DNA from: Achatina immaculata
Lineage: Eukaryota > Mollusca > Gastropoda > Stylommatophora > Achatinidae
Reading direction: 5' to 3'
Assembly: GCA_009760885.1 (NCBI GenBank)
Contig: CM019692.1
Location: 50,580,930-50,644,929 of the forward strand
Length of the DNA stretch: 64,000 nt
In this document: positions 52,536-62,442 of the stretch, one piece after another
Layout: each line of letters begins with the position of its first letter
Position numbering within the stretch: the first letter of the stretch is position 1
Notes under the pieces: generated by a model
Database searches by the model: none
The model's input: only the letters and a program-made list of their open reading frames with translations
Told to the model about the DNA's origin: nothing
Position numbers and translations under genes: made by a program

Positions 52536-52965
52536 ATTTCCATGTCCCTTACGGAACTTTGCCTCCCTAACAGCTCTCCTGTAGGCATCTCGGATGTAAC
52601 CAAGATGCCCTGCTGCTGATGCGTCCATTCGCAGATTATCAACGATGTCTTGCAGCCATCTTCGCCTTGGTCTTCCTCTCTTTCTTTTTCCATTATGTAT
52701 CCTTCCGAGACGGTATTCTCTAAATTCTCATGATGTTTAATGTGTCCAAAATATTTCTCTGTTTAATCCTCTTTACTAGCCAAACTTCTTCAATATTAAG
52801 ATCTCGTAGTATGGAAATATTTGTTCTTTTTTTGTGTCCATGATACTTGAAGAACTCTTCTGTAGCAATTACATTCACAGGCATTTATGTGTTTCTCAGC
52901 TGTTTTGTTAAGTGTCCAGATCTCACAGGCATATGTTGCGATGGGAAAGATGTACTACTCTGAAT
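52536..52965 (-). pseudogene. LINE-E C-terminal copy
   Basis: On minus the YACEIWTLNKTAEKHINACE-like block, the FFKYHGHKKRTNIS-like block and a terminal REAKFRKGHGND-like end follow the 23213-23930 copy. The AATG tail is almost lost. 5'-truncated. Confidence 0.8.
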
Positions 52966-52979
52966 GTAATAGTTAAATC

Positions 52980-53140
52980 TTACACTCTTTTGATATGTTT
53001 TTTTCCTAATTTAATTTGTATATTTGTACTAAATCAAGTGTGTGGGAAGAATGAAAGATGGAGTGATGAAGGGCAGAATGTAAGACGGGCCTGCGTGTCC
53101 AATTCTTTACCCTTGAAAAATAAAGAGATTAATTATCTAC
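52980..53140 (+). pseudogene. LINE-D 3' UTR stub
   Basis: 'atgtaagacgggcctgcgtg' and 'caattctttacccttgaaa' then 'aataaagag' match the LINE-D 3' end on plus. No coding remains. Confidence 0.7.
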
Positions 53141-53722
53141 ACTGTGTCTCTCATTATTATCTGGACTGTGACTTCCTAACTTTAGCCATATTCCGTCGCG
53201 CTGACACAGCACATGTGCGTCATGCCTTGTCAAGTACATATTCCCCACTTTAAAGTACGGTCATAATGCTACAGTACTGCAGCCATAACATGTACATTTC
53301 ACACTGATCTGTGTACAGAAACAAAACTTAACCCCCGCCTTGTTTGTTACCTGCACGTCTCTTGTAATGTTAACACTAAGATGGGGGTAAACTTGGACTT
53401 AATTCACGCAGATACCGCCCTCTTTATGGCGGGGTTTTCCGTATGTACTCCCATTTCTCGCCAGCACCTCTGCTACGGATGACAACACATGTTACTTTCA
53501 CAAACAAGGCAACGTGGCGTGTAAACACTTGTAAATCTGTCCAGCCACCCCCCTATTCTCTCTTCCAAAACTCAAAGTGTTGATTAATCTGTGCTCCTTC
53601 TTCATTCGTGTTGTTAATTCCTTGACCTATAACTACGGGTGCTGTTTTTGCCCGCCATGCAGTCGTTACTATCTGAGCAACTTGAAATGAATCAATTTAG
53701 TAATTAATCCTCGTCCTAATAC
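53141..53722. other. No gene seen
   Basis: Unassigned sequence. Confidence 0.55.
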
Positions 53723-53810
53723 GCCAGATAATCGCGTGTAATCTTGTGTCTGATCCACGAGTAATCGCGTATAATCCTCGGTCTGATCGACCTGGTAATC
53801 ATGTGTTATC
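53723..53810. repeat. ~33-bp tandem repeat (about 2.5 units)
   Basis: Repetition of 'gtaatcgcgtataatcc' with 'ggtctgatccac'. Confidence 0.7.
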
Positions 53811-54081
53811 TACGTTTCAAAAAAAAAAAAACTGCTGTTATAAATTGTCGCAAGAAGGAAGACACTTATGTGCAACGAAGTGTGGCGAATCTTGCCAGTG
53901 TGTTTACGTCAGGTTCTCTGTGATCAATATTCGTCATTATAAGACCGCGCCAGTGGTTCATTGGTAGTTTACTGTATTCTGAAGACTGCGGAGTGATTTG
54001 AATCTGTTTTCTGAAAGATACAGCATTCCAAATTAAAAAAAAAAAAATGGGTACCTGACACGTGTACCTGGGGATTGAATC

Positions 54082-54237
54082 AAAGAAATAGAATGCCTAC
54101 CTGCAAGGAAAGATGCATCAAAGAAATAGAATGCCTACCTGCAAGGAAAGATGCATCAAAGAAATAGAATGCCTACCTGCAAGGAAAGATGCATCAAAGA
54201 AATAGAATGCCTACCTGCAAGGAAAGATGCATCAAAA
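54082..54237. repeat. 38-bp minisatellite (4 units)
   Basis: Four virtually identical 38-bp units, 'aaagaaatagaatgcctacc' plus 'tgcaaggaaagatgcatc', starting at 54082, 54120, 54158 and 54196. Confidence 0.95.
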
Positions 54238-54329
54238 TACTCTGTAAGCTGTCCCAGGCGTCTGGTGAACCGTGCACCTGTACATGTGTATAGTGCACTT
54301 ATGTGTCCGTGTTCCTTGCTGTTTGATGC

Positions 54330-54745
54330 CTATATACTATGACCATGTGGGTCTATGTTCTCTGTCCTTTGGTGCTCATGTTCTGTGCCCCTGTGTGTTT
54401 ATCTTCTGTGCCATTTGGTGTCTGTGTTCTGTATCATTTGATGCCTATGCACTGTGCTATTTGGAGTCTATGTTCTGTGTCTTTTCGTGTCTATGTTCTG
54501 TGCCATTCAGTGATAATCTTTTATGTCATTTAGTGACAATGTTCTATGTCATTTGGTGTCTATGTTCTGTTCTGTATAGTGTATATGTTCTGTGCCATTT
54601 ATTGACAATGTTTCTGTATAGTGTATATGTTCTGTGCCATTTATTGACAATGTTCTGTGCCTGTTGATTGTCTGTGATTTGTGCCTTTTGGTTGTCTGTG
54701 CCTTGTGCCTTTTGGTGTCTACGCACTGTGCCACTTGGACTTCTG
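54330..54745. repeat. ~24-bp minisatellite
   Basis: Degenerate units of 'gtctatgttctgtgccattt' plus 'ggt'. Cys/Val/Leu-rich ORFs over it are artefacts. Confidence 0.85.
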
Positions 54746-55079
54746 TGTTCTTGTTAATGGTACGTTTTTCCTTGTGTTTCTTCACAGAATCTCAGGTAAC
54801 ATGAAGCTGATGAAACATTGACCATCAAAACCGGTTAGCAACTTATCCTGAGCCCACATTGTGCTATATGTAGAAGGCTGGTTATCTAAATACAGCTTAT
54901 TCTACAGAGTAGAAGAAGGGCGTGTTTCCCAAGGTTGTGGACCGTGCCTAGAAGCTAGAGCTCTCAGATACATTCCTGAAAGAAAACAAAGTTAATATAA
55001 TTGACACTCCACCCAACACGGCATCTTACTTCAAGAATGTCTTAACTGCTGCCATCTCTTACAACGTAACCCTCACAAT
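54746..55079. other. No gene seen
   Basis: Unassigned sequence. Confidence 0.5.
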
Positions 55080-55485
55080 CAACAGTAACAGCAGCAGCAA
55101 CAACAACAGCAACATCAGCTTCAATAAAAGCAATAACAATAGCGCAGCAACAGTAACAACGACAAGAAGTACAACACTAACAGCAACAATAACAACATCA
55201 GCAGCGCCTGCAAAAACAGCGGCAGCAAAGCAAGCACAATAACAGCAACACGAACAATAGCAACAACAACAACAACAATAGCAACACTAACAACAACACC
55301 AACAATGATAACAACAGCAGTAGCAATAACAACAGCAGCAGCAGCAACAACAATAACAGCAGCAAAAATAATATCAGCAGCAACAACAACAACAACGATA
55401 ACAAAATAAAAAATAACAACAACGATAACAACATCAGCTATAACATCAACAATAACAACAGCAACAATAACGAAACTAAACAAAG
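55080..55485. repeat. (CAA/CAG/AAT)n trinucleotide tract
   Basis: About 400 bp of aacaacaacagcaac-type triplets. Open in several frames but compositional. Confidence 0.9.
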
Positions 55486-56040
55486 AACCAATGCATTTTT
55501 TCCCCCATTTGTTTTCTTTTTCAGGGAAATGTTTTTCTAAAAAAAAAAAAAAACTTTGCTATGTGTGCTATGAACCTCAAGTGGCCATAAAATTATAACA
55601 TTCCAAGGTCCACATCTTGAAAAAAAGACTCTCACACTAAACAGCGTAACACTTCACCGCTTTCAAAAAAACACTCAAACAAGTCCGGAAAATGCAAAAA
55701 AAGCTGAATTTTCAGCAATTAAGCTGAAGTTTCAATACACCATGTTCAGACAGAAAAGATAAAAAAAAAAAATTACTGATCGGATAACGTGCACTGGAAT
55801 ATACTAAAAAAAAAACATCAATAAATAAAAGGCGGGTAATTCAAAGGTTCCGGAAACTGGCTTTTACATGCGTGACACTTTCTTTTTTTTTTTAATGCTT
55901 AAGTACATATCACAGCGCTCGGTATGTACCGAGTGTGGATAAAGTCTGCAGAGTTTCCAAACGTACAGGGCCTATTTTCTTTCACCAGGTATATGTATAG
56001 TAAAACCGTTTAGTTTCTCAGCATGTCCTTGATTTTACTG
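55486..56040. other. No gene seen; A-runs
   Basis: The last ~60 bp is one half of a tandem duplication whose second copy lies at 57700-57800. Confidence 0.55.
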
Positions 56041-56221
56041 CAGTGTTTCCCAAAGGTTTTTTTTTTAAATCATGGCCCATTTCAGCGCCTCTGAAATGTT
56101 GATGATTAGCTGAACTGAGTTTTTGAAAAAGTATAAGTATATTGTAACCCCCCCCCCCCCGAATTATATATATATATTTATATATTTCTTGCATCTGTGT
56201 GATGAGAATTTGTTAGTCAAG

Positions 56222-57224
56222 TTAGTATGGTGTGTGGCCTCCGCTTGCATCGATCAGCGACTGGCATCTCCTGGGCATAGATGCGATCAGTTGTCTGATG
56301 TGCTCCTGTGGGATGGCTGCCCACTCTTCCTGGAGTGCCTGCCACAGATCACGACGATTGGCTGGAGAAACGTTTCCGCCACAAACACGTCTTTGCAGCT
56401 CATCCTGTAGGTTCTCGATCGGATTCATGTCTGGAGACAGGGATGGCCAGGGAAGGGTGAGAATGTTGTTGACAGTCAGGAACTATGTGGTGAACCGTGC
56501 AAAATGGGATCTGGCGTTGTCCTGTTGAAACACAGACCTTTGCGGGGCCAAAAATGGAAGGACATGGGGGTCGAAGAATTTCACTGACGTATCGTTGCGC
56601 CGTCAAGCCTCCTTCAATCTGCACGAATGGACTCCTTCCGTTGAAATTGATTATTCCTCATACCATTACACCTCCACCACCGTGTCGCAGAGCTTTATCA
56701 ACGCAATTTTGGGCAAAACGTTCATTTGGCCTACGGCAGACCCTTCTCCGCAGATCATGGCGGTGCAACAAAAAGGAAGATTCGTCACTAAACCAGACAC
56801 ATCCCCATTGATTGTCAGTTGTCCAGGGCCGATGCTGGTTGGCCCAAACAAGCCGATTTTGGCGATGGAGTTTGGTTAAGACAGCACCTCGGTGAGGTCG
56901 TCGTGCCACCAGTCCAGCTTCATGCAGTCTATTCCGGACAGTTTGATCAGGCACATGACGTCCTGCAAGAAATGACTGAGCACTTGAGGAAGCTGTTGTA
57001 AACCTGTTTCTGAATGTGATGAACCAGAATAAAGCGATCATCAGCTGCTGTTGTCACCCTGGGTCGTCCACTGCGGTGCTATTATTCAGCTGAGCCAGAT
57101 GGTGCCGAAGTCGACTGATAGTACTCTGCTGCACGTTTAAATGCCTGGCAACCTGACTTTGACTTTCGCCTGCTTGCAGTCGACCAATAGCAATGTTTCG
57201 TACATTTTGCAATAGACGCGTCAT
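56222..57224 (-). pseudogene. Tc1-type transposase (DD34E), inactive
   Basis: The minus strand encodes an N-terminal helix-turn-helix DNA-binding region (IGRLQAGESQSQVARHLN, QQSTISRL), then RNRLHEAGLVARRPHRGAVL, the first catalytic Asp in VWFSDESSF, the second in FQQDNARSHFARF and Glu in LSPDMNPIENLQDEL. Exactly 34 positions, one of them a stop codon, separate the second Asp from the Glu, the DD34E spacing of Tc1-family transposases. There are frame changes near 57045 and 56525. The first ATG (57269) overlaps the TATA box region, so the ATG at 57224 is the better start. Terminal inverted repeats were not identified. Confidence 0.85.
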
Positions 57225-57270
57225 AATTGTCTGCTTGAAAATTAACTGAATTTGTTTGTGTAACCTCATC

Positions 57271-57280
57271 CTTTTATAGG
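57271..57280 (-). promoter_or_regulatory. TATA box of the Tc1-type transposase gene
   Basis: The minus strand reads cctataaaag, 47 bp before the ATG at 57224. This favours 57224 over 57269 as the start. Confidence 0.5.
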
Positions 57281-57566
57281 GTTTAATTTGCGTGGGAAGT
57301 GAGTTGTGCTCACCAGAAAAATCACAACTTTTCCATAAACGCGACGTGAGTTATGGTAAAAAATATGCGTGATTAGCAAGGGCAGCTACTGCGGTCTGAC
57401 TACACACAAGAATAGCAAAATTCACGCTAAATCATGGACCTGATTTCTTGGTGAGAATTTCTGGTTTGGATTGAGATACCTGGGAAAAAATGTTTGTCAT
57501 AACATATAAAAAAACGAAGCCTATATATGATATGCGTTTCTTTTTTTGTTTGTTTGTTTTTGGACA

Positions 57567-57613
<47 letters not shown>

Positions 57614-57645
57614 TATTCACCAGGTTGAGAAACACTGTTCTACTG

Positions 57646-58439
57646 TTATTGAAATAATCCGAAAGGAGTAGAAAGTAACCCGTGAACACACCTTTTTTTT
57701 TCCTTTCAATGTTTATGACTTGGTGGTTTAGTTTTTAAGCATGTCTTTGGTTCTACAGTGCTGAAAGTAACCGGAATGAACTAGAAAGTAACCCGTGAAC
57801 ACATCATTTTCCTCTCCAGGTTTATAATTCAATAGTTTTGTTTTTGTGTATAAATAAAATATATGGAACAAACTAAAACGAGAATGTTTTAGATAACGAT
57901 CTGAGCACGGCCACAACGTCTTGCCTTCTGGCAGCCGCAGATATCGCTCAAATTAAATTAACCCAGAAATTAACCAAACAAGATGGAGAAGGGCAGGGGG
58001 TGCAATGAACATGATGAATAACAGGCGGCCAAAACAAGCTACAGGCCGAATTCCTTAAGGAGAAGAGAGAGAGAAAGACAGGCCCAGTGTCATGTGGAGA
58101 TGAGTATCTCAGAGTTGTGATGTGGAGTAAGAGCAATACACGGCAGCTAGAAGAAGATGTGGGCAAATACTGGGTTGAGTTGTTTCCTTTCTCTGGCGTG
58201 AGAACCCTTGGGGGAGTGAAGAGAATTGATGATGACATTTATGCAATTAGAAAGAAACGGCAAGTGCTGGAAAAAATATTTCAGAAATAATGCGTTTAGA
58301 TTTCATCTCCAGTGGTCTTCAGACTCTGAGCACTATGTCCCCGGACTAAGATAATTATGCTTGAACGTGTTCAATGTTTATTTATTTATTTTTTTTACAT
58401 TGCTTTTTTTCTTTTACTTATTATGTACAATTCAAAGAC
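57646..58439. other. Tandem duplication at the left, then no gene seen
   Basis: 57700-57800 repeats the flanks of the hAT element ('ttagtttttaagcatgtct', 'agaaagtaacccgtgaacac'). The rest is unassigned. Confidence 0.6.
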
Positions 58440-59100
58440 GGTCTTCTCTAAATTCTCATGACGTTTAATGTGTCAAAAATATTTAAGTTTTCTCTCTTTA
58501 ATCTTCTTTACTAGCCAGCTTTCTCCAATATTAAGTTCTTGTAGTGTGGATATATTTGTTCTTTTTTTTTTGTTGGTGTCCATGATATCTGAAGAACTCT
58601 TCTGTAGTATTTACGTTCAAAGGCGTTTATGTGTTTCTCAGCTGTTTTGTTAAGTGTCCAGGTCTCACAGGCATATGTTGCGATGGAAAAGATGCATGCC
58701 TCTAAAAATGTTATTTTTGTAGTTTTGTCTATTCCTCTCCACGGCTTCTTTAGTTGTTTTACTTTCTGAAGAGCGATAGATGTCCTCCTTTTAATTTCCC
58801 TCATTGTATCTCAATTATTAGTTAGTAGTGATCTAAGCTATTCAGAACTCCACCTCTTCCAGTTTTTCCTCATTGATAAATATTTCAGCTGTTTTATTTG
58901 TTTTGTCAGTTGTCATCAATTTAGTTTTCTTTCCATTAGGATAAACGTTTTGCTCTTAACTATTCTTATGGACTGACATAATTAGTGTTTTCCATTCCTT
59001 TTTGTGTTGTGGACAGTAATACTGTGTCATCAGCATATCTAATCTCTGGTATTTCACAACCTCCTATTTTGTATGGCACAGTAATATTCTTTATCTACAT
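58440..59100 (-). pseudogene. LINE-E RT C-terminal half
   Basis: On minus: the palm end with YADD at 59037-59026, then decayed frames and a 97-codon frame (58804-58511) with RTSIALQKVKQLKKPWRG and YACETWTLNKTAEKHINAFE. The 3' end and AATG tail are absent. Parallel to 17805-18336. Confidence 0.8.
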
Positions 59101-59104
59101 TTCT

Positions 59105-59520
59105 CATTATATTACTATACAAACTCAAGTCATTAATAGACTGTCAAAAAAATGCACCCTGGAGGAAGGTCTGCCACAAAGTTCTGCTCTTAGCTGTACC
59201 TTGTTCTAATCTTTATAAAGGACCTCTCTGACCTGTTGAACACCCACAAAGTCATGGAGAAAGATATAAACGGGTGCACCTTGACCATCCTAACAGAATA
59301 GTGGTTGATAAATGGAAGCATAATAATAGATTGAAAATGAAAATTCCAGTGCACATAGCAGAACAGTTAAACACAATACACAAACTCCCTTAAGACAGAG
59401 AAGAATTTACAAAAGTACCTGACATCCCACCAAACACAAACTACACACTTCCTCAAATTAAAACCATACTCAAGAACAAATTAGTAAACAAATCATCAGA
59501 TCCAAAGGTTCTAAGGACTG
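59105..59520 (+). pseudogene. Jockey-like LINE fragments (RT palm and beyond)
   Basis: The plus strand reads TQVINRLSKKCTLEEGLPQS and SALSCTLF, the (G)xPQGSxLSxxLF palm motif in degenerate form, with IFIKDLSDLLNTHKVME in shifted frame. A following segment (KWKHNNRLKMKIPVHIAEQL) may come from elsewhere in the same element. The family is uncertain. Confidence 0.5.
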
Positions 59521-59529
59521 TTATTGCCG

Positions 59530-59647
59530 GAGGTGGGGTGGAGGACACGCTCTCCACTCCAATGGCGTGCGTCTCAAATAGCCTCTGACGGTCAAGTCCA
59601 GCTCCCGGCCGTCTCGTGGCAGAACTGTTTAAACTGACAGGAGAAAG
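59530..59647 (+). repeat. R2 copy 5, part left of the LTR element
   Basis: Matches 49624-49740 ('cgctctccactccaatgg', 'aagtccagctc', 'gtggcagaactgtttaaac'). It continues at 63140 after the LTR element. Confidence 0.85.
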
Positions 59648-60317
59648 TGTAACAGAATAGCCATTCTGTTCAGAGAGTTTTTGTGTATTGCTAATAATTG
59701 TGTTGCGTAGACTACGTCATTAGGAAAGTACGTGTGCAAAGAAGTCGTTAAAAAGGTCCGTGTGAAAAAGCCGGTCGTTAGGCAGTCTATGTGTGGAACT
59801 TTGAACTGGATGGACGTGTTGGGCGAACGAGAATGGGGTAGAGCGAGTCTTGTTGTCAGAATTAGTTTAGTTTGTTTTTCTGTGTGGCTGCAGTCCTTGG
59901 TAAGCCTGTAAGTATGGTTTTTGGTATGAATAAATCATTGTAAGGTTTTCCTTGCCCATGTGGCGTAGATATTTCACGCCGGGCATTTGTTGCTGTGAAT
60001 TTATGTAATAAATGTGTGTTGTCTGATGATAAACTACACCAAATCGGCTTTGTGGAAATTCTCATTGTTGACCAGTTTGTTTTGGTCGGAAGACTGCCAA
60101 GTTATGTTCAAGTTGTTGTATTCGTACTAATTTTGTGGAGTGGAAAGCCTGGGTGTCTTGTTGTATTTTCTTAGTGTATAATACAGAAAATTAGGTGATG
60201 TTTAGAACACCAGCAACAAGAAGAAACTTATAAGTTGAAACTGTACTCCACAAGAAGAATCAATCAAAACCAGCAGGATTCAATCAATCCAGTAGTCTCC
60301 TTGTAAGGGGAATCCTG
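59648..60317 (+). repeat. 5' LTR (lacks last 27 bp)
   Basis: Equals LTR positions 1-670 of the 697-bp LTR at 62443-63139. It contains AATAAA-type signals at about 59928 and 60006. Instead of ending normally it switches at 'gaatcctg' into tRNA-like sequence. Confidence 0.9.
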
Positions 60318-60329
60318 GTCACGGCACCA
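60312..60329 (-). other. Primer-binding site (tRNA-His-like), inverted
   Basis: Plus strand ATCCTGGTCACGGCACCA is an 18-mer ending CCA that fits the 3' end of tRNA-His (acceptor partner of GCCGTGA). On minus it is a normal PBS starting TGG, 2 nt after the inverted LTR end. The tRNA identity is from memory of tRNA-His sequences and is an inference. Confidence 0.7.
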
Positions 60330-60331
60330 AC

Positions 60332-60745
60332 TAAAGCAGAATCACGGCGCCATTAAAACAGGATTCCCCTTACAAGGAGACTACTGGATTGATTGAATCC
60401 TGCTGGTTTTGATTGATTCTTCTTGTGGAGTACAGTTTCAACTTATAAGTTTCTTCTTGTTGCTGGTGTTCTAAACATCACCTAATTTTCTGTATTATAC
60501 ACTAAGAAAATACAACAAGACACCCAGGCTTTCCACTCCACAAAATTAGTACGAATACAACAACTTGAACATAACTTGGCAGTCTTCCGACCAAAACAAA
60601 CTGGTCAACAATGAGAATTTCCACAAAGCCGATTTGGTGTAGTTTATCATCAGACAACACACATTTATTACATAAATTCACAGCAACAAATGCCCGGCGT
60701 GAAATATCTACGCCACATGGGCAAGGAAAACCTTACAATGATTTA
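60332..60745 (-). repeat. Inverted partial LTR
   Basis: Reverse complement of the last 414 bp of the LTR (LTR positions 284-697). With 59931-60317 it makes a palindrome of 387-bp arms and a 41-bp spacer. It stops at 'attta', where the pol fragment begins. Confidence 0.9.
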
Positions 60746-62064
60746 CTCCCATAGTGGACCTCACCAAGAAGGGTCATCGGTTCAAATGGTCTCCAGTCTG
60801 TCAAATGGCGTTCGAGTCTTTGAAGGATCGCCTTGCGAAAGTACCGCTTCTCTCGCATCCTGACTTGCATAAGCCACTTACATTGTATACAGATGCTTCC
60901 AATGTTGCAGTTGGAGCCTGTTTGGTGCAGACAGCTTCCTCTTCTGATGGACTCTCAGTTGAAGAGCCCTTATATTTTCTTTCGCAGAAGCTGTCGCGCT
61001 CGCAGACTAAGTGGTCTACTTTCGAGAGAGAAGCGTATGCTGTCCATTACGCCACGCAGAAGTTGAGATATTTTCTGGCGAATAGACACTTCGCTGTGAA
61101 GACTGACCATAGACCCTTGGTGGACGCATTTATCAGCAAACAGGAGATGTCAGACGTCAAGTTGCAGAGGTGGTTTGCTAACCTCCGCACCCTGGACCTT
61201 CAGATGTTCTTTCATCCAGGTGCGCGGGAGACAACGTTGGCAAGTTTCGATCGTGCCACTTCTCTACCAGTACCAGTTCACGTTCTTGATGGGGACGTCC
61301 CTCAGTCACAAGGATCTGAGACTTATGTCGTAAAGTCAGTGAGCGTTGTGGAGGCCTATTCACCGGCAGAGCCCCAACTTGTTGTAGATTGCTCTGTGCA
61401 GACTGACTTGCCGTGTCCCTGTCAGCAGAAAGAGAGAGTAGAGAGGGCGACTAATACATTGTGTCCTATGGTTCAGGACGTCGCCATTAATGTATCGTTG
61501 CCTGGTGGGACCTTTCAGAGGCAATATCAGCAAGATCGTTGTAGATCTTACTTGCCGCGTCCCATTAGACAGAGATTTTCTCTTCCGCCGCCTCCTCGTT
61601 TTGTTCCCAGGCTCCCACCGTGGTACCTGAAGGAAACCCAGCAGAGAGTGGTCCCTAGAGCTCCTCCCTCAGACCACTATATGGAGGTGGATGCTTCCGC
61701 CTCAGCAGTTCCTATGTCGGTGGATGACTTGCGACCTCGGCATAGGCGGAAGAAACGGAAGAGAGCCGATATCTGCCATCAGTCTCAGAAGGAACACTGT
61801 CCTCACAGTGAAGATTATTTCCCTGAAGAGACTTCACCTAGTGCCGATTGCGATACGGAGATTGATCAGTTGTACGTCTCCGATCGTAAGCTCGTTGTGG
61901 CAATAGGGCAGATAATGGATACCGTGGACTTAGAAACGTTCACGATGAAAGATCTCCATAAAGCACTTATGGAAAAGTTCCCACTATTGGAACTAGATGG
62001 CAGGAAGCAGTTCATAGAACGTGTTGTGATCAACATATTAACTGCGATTCCTTCTACTGAATAG
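60742..62064 (+). CDS. Gypsy RNase H fused to a DEK_C-like C-terminus
   Basis: The frame is open from 60742 (upstream TGA at 60739) to TAG at 62062; there is no ATG before 60805, so it is a pol remnant or reads from an upstream start now lost. Residues are counted from the GTG at 60754. It opens in the RT thumb (KKGHRFKWSP), then gypsy RNase H: LYTDAS with Asp at about 47, FEREAYAV with Glu at about 91-93, KTDHRPL with Asp at about 118, but the usual ADxLSR reads ASFDR. A variable, Pro-rich region (about 170-325) and a basic RRKKRKRA stretch (about 333) follow. The end (about 372-432) has VDLETFTMKDLHKALMEKFP and DGRKQFIERVV, the pattern of the DEK C-terminal domain. No integrase motif is present. 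The DEK_C call is by eye. Confidence 0.75.
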   Translation, partial: FTPIVDLTKKGHRFKWSPVCQMAFESLKDRLAKVPLLSHPDLHKPLTLYTDASNVAVGACLVQTASSSDGLSVEEPLYFLSQKLSRSQTKWSTFEREAYAVHYATQKLRYFLANRHFAVKTDHRPLVDAFISKQEMSDVKLQRWFANLRTLDLQMFFHPGARETTLASFDRATSLPVPVHVLDGDVPQSQGSETYVVKSVSVVEAYSPAEPQLVVDCSVQTDLPCPCQQKERVERATNTLCPMVQDVAINVSLPGGTFQRQYQQDRCRSYLPRPIRQRFSLPPPPRFVPRLPPWYLKETQQRVVPRAPPSDHYMEVDASASAVPMSVDDLRPRHRRKKRKRADICHQSQKEHCPHSEDYFPEETSPSADCDTEIDQLYVSDRKLVVAIGQIMDTVDLETFTMKDLHKALMEKFPLLELDGRKQFIERVVINILTAIPSTE

Positions 62065-62442
62065 TTTGAAATCTATAGGGATTTCTAAAGAAAAGCACAA
62101 TAGACACTAGTTGGGTAGTGTTCTTCGAAAAAGGAGTTCATCCTTTGCTTCTATCCTATTTCTATGGCAGTAGAAATAGATGGTGTAGTTCACAGAACTC
62201 AGTATTAAAAATGTTGTAAATATATGTATATTTATGTTTGCACCACAAATGTTTAACGTACTTAATTTGTACAAATTGTGCGTGCATGAAATTTTTTTTT
62301 GTAGCTGCATATTCAGCTTTAAATTCATTGTTATCGCTCACAGTTCGTGAGAGTTTTCTGTGCAAGTTCGCAATTTTTTTTTTTGTTTGGTTGGAGATAT
62401 TTGATGGCCAAATATCTACCTTTAGGGGGTGGGGAGATATTC
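62065..62442 (+). other. 3' noncoding region with polypurine tract
   Basis: The purine run agggggtggggaga at 62424-62437 lies 5 bp before the 3' LTR and fits a plus-strand primer. Confidence 0.75.

Larger units (their letters stand above)
56041..57637. mobile_element. hAT-type MITE carrying a Tc1-type element
   Basis: Left end CAGTGTTTCCCAAAGG, right end the inverse of CAGTGTTTCTCAACC. The outside 8-mers ttttactg (56033-56040) and ttctactg (57638-57645) match at 7 of 8. Inner sequence such as 'tttttgaaaaagtataa' is shared with 27308-27590, so it is the same MITE family. Its 1.6-kb length is due to the Tc1-type insertion and TA-rich tracts (56163-56188, 57568-57602). Confidence 0.8.

Noticed and set aside
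53946..54060. SINE with a tRNA-like head
   Set aside because: 'ggttcattggtag' and 'gatttgaatctg' are suggestive, but the body does not match the other SINEs.
54811..54835. Possible hammerhead ribozyme core (ctgatga)
   Set aside because: CTGATGA is present, but the required GAAA after a stem II and the flanking helices are not.
55121..55483. 120-codon hydrophobic minus ORF
   Set aside because: Translation of the (CAA/CAG)n tract; no stop codon is possible in much of it.
60754..60756. GTG as the true start of the RNase H-DEK_C-like ORF
   Set aside because: The frame is open further upstream to the inverted-LTR junction at 60742, and eukaryotic initiation at GTG is unlikely; it is a truncated pol frame.
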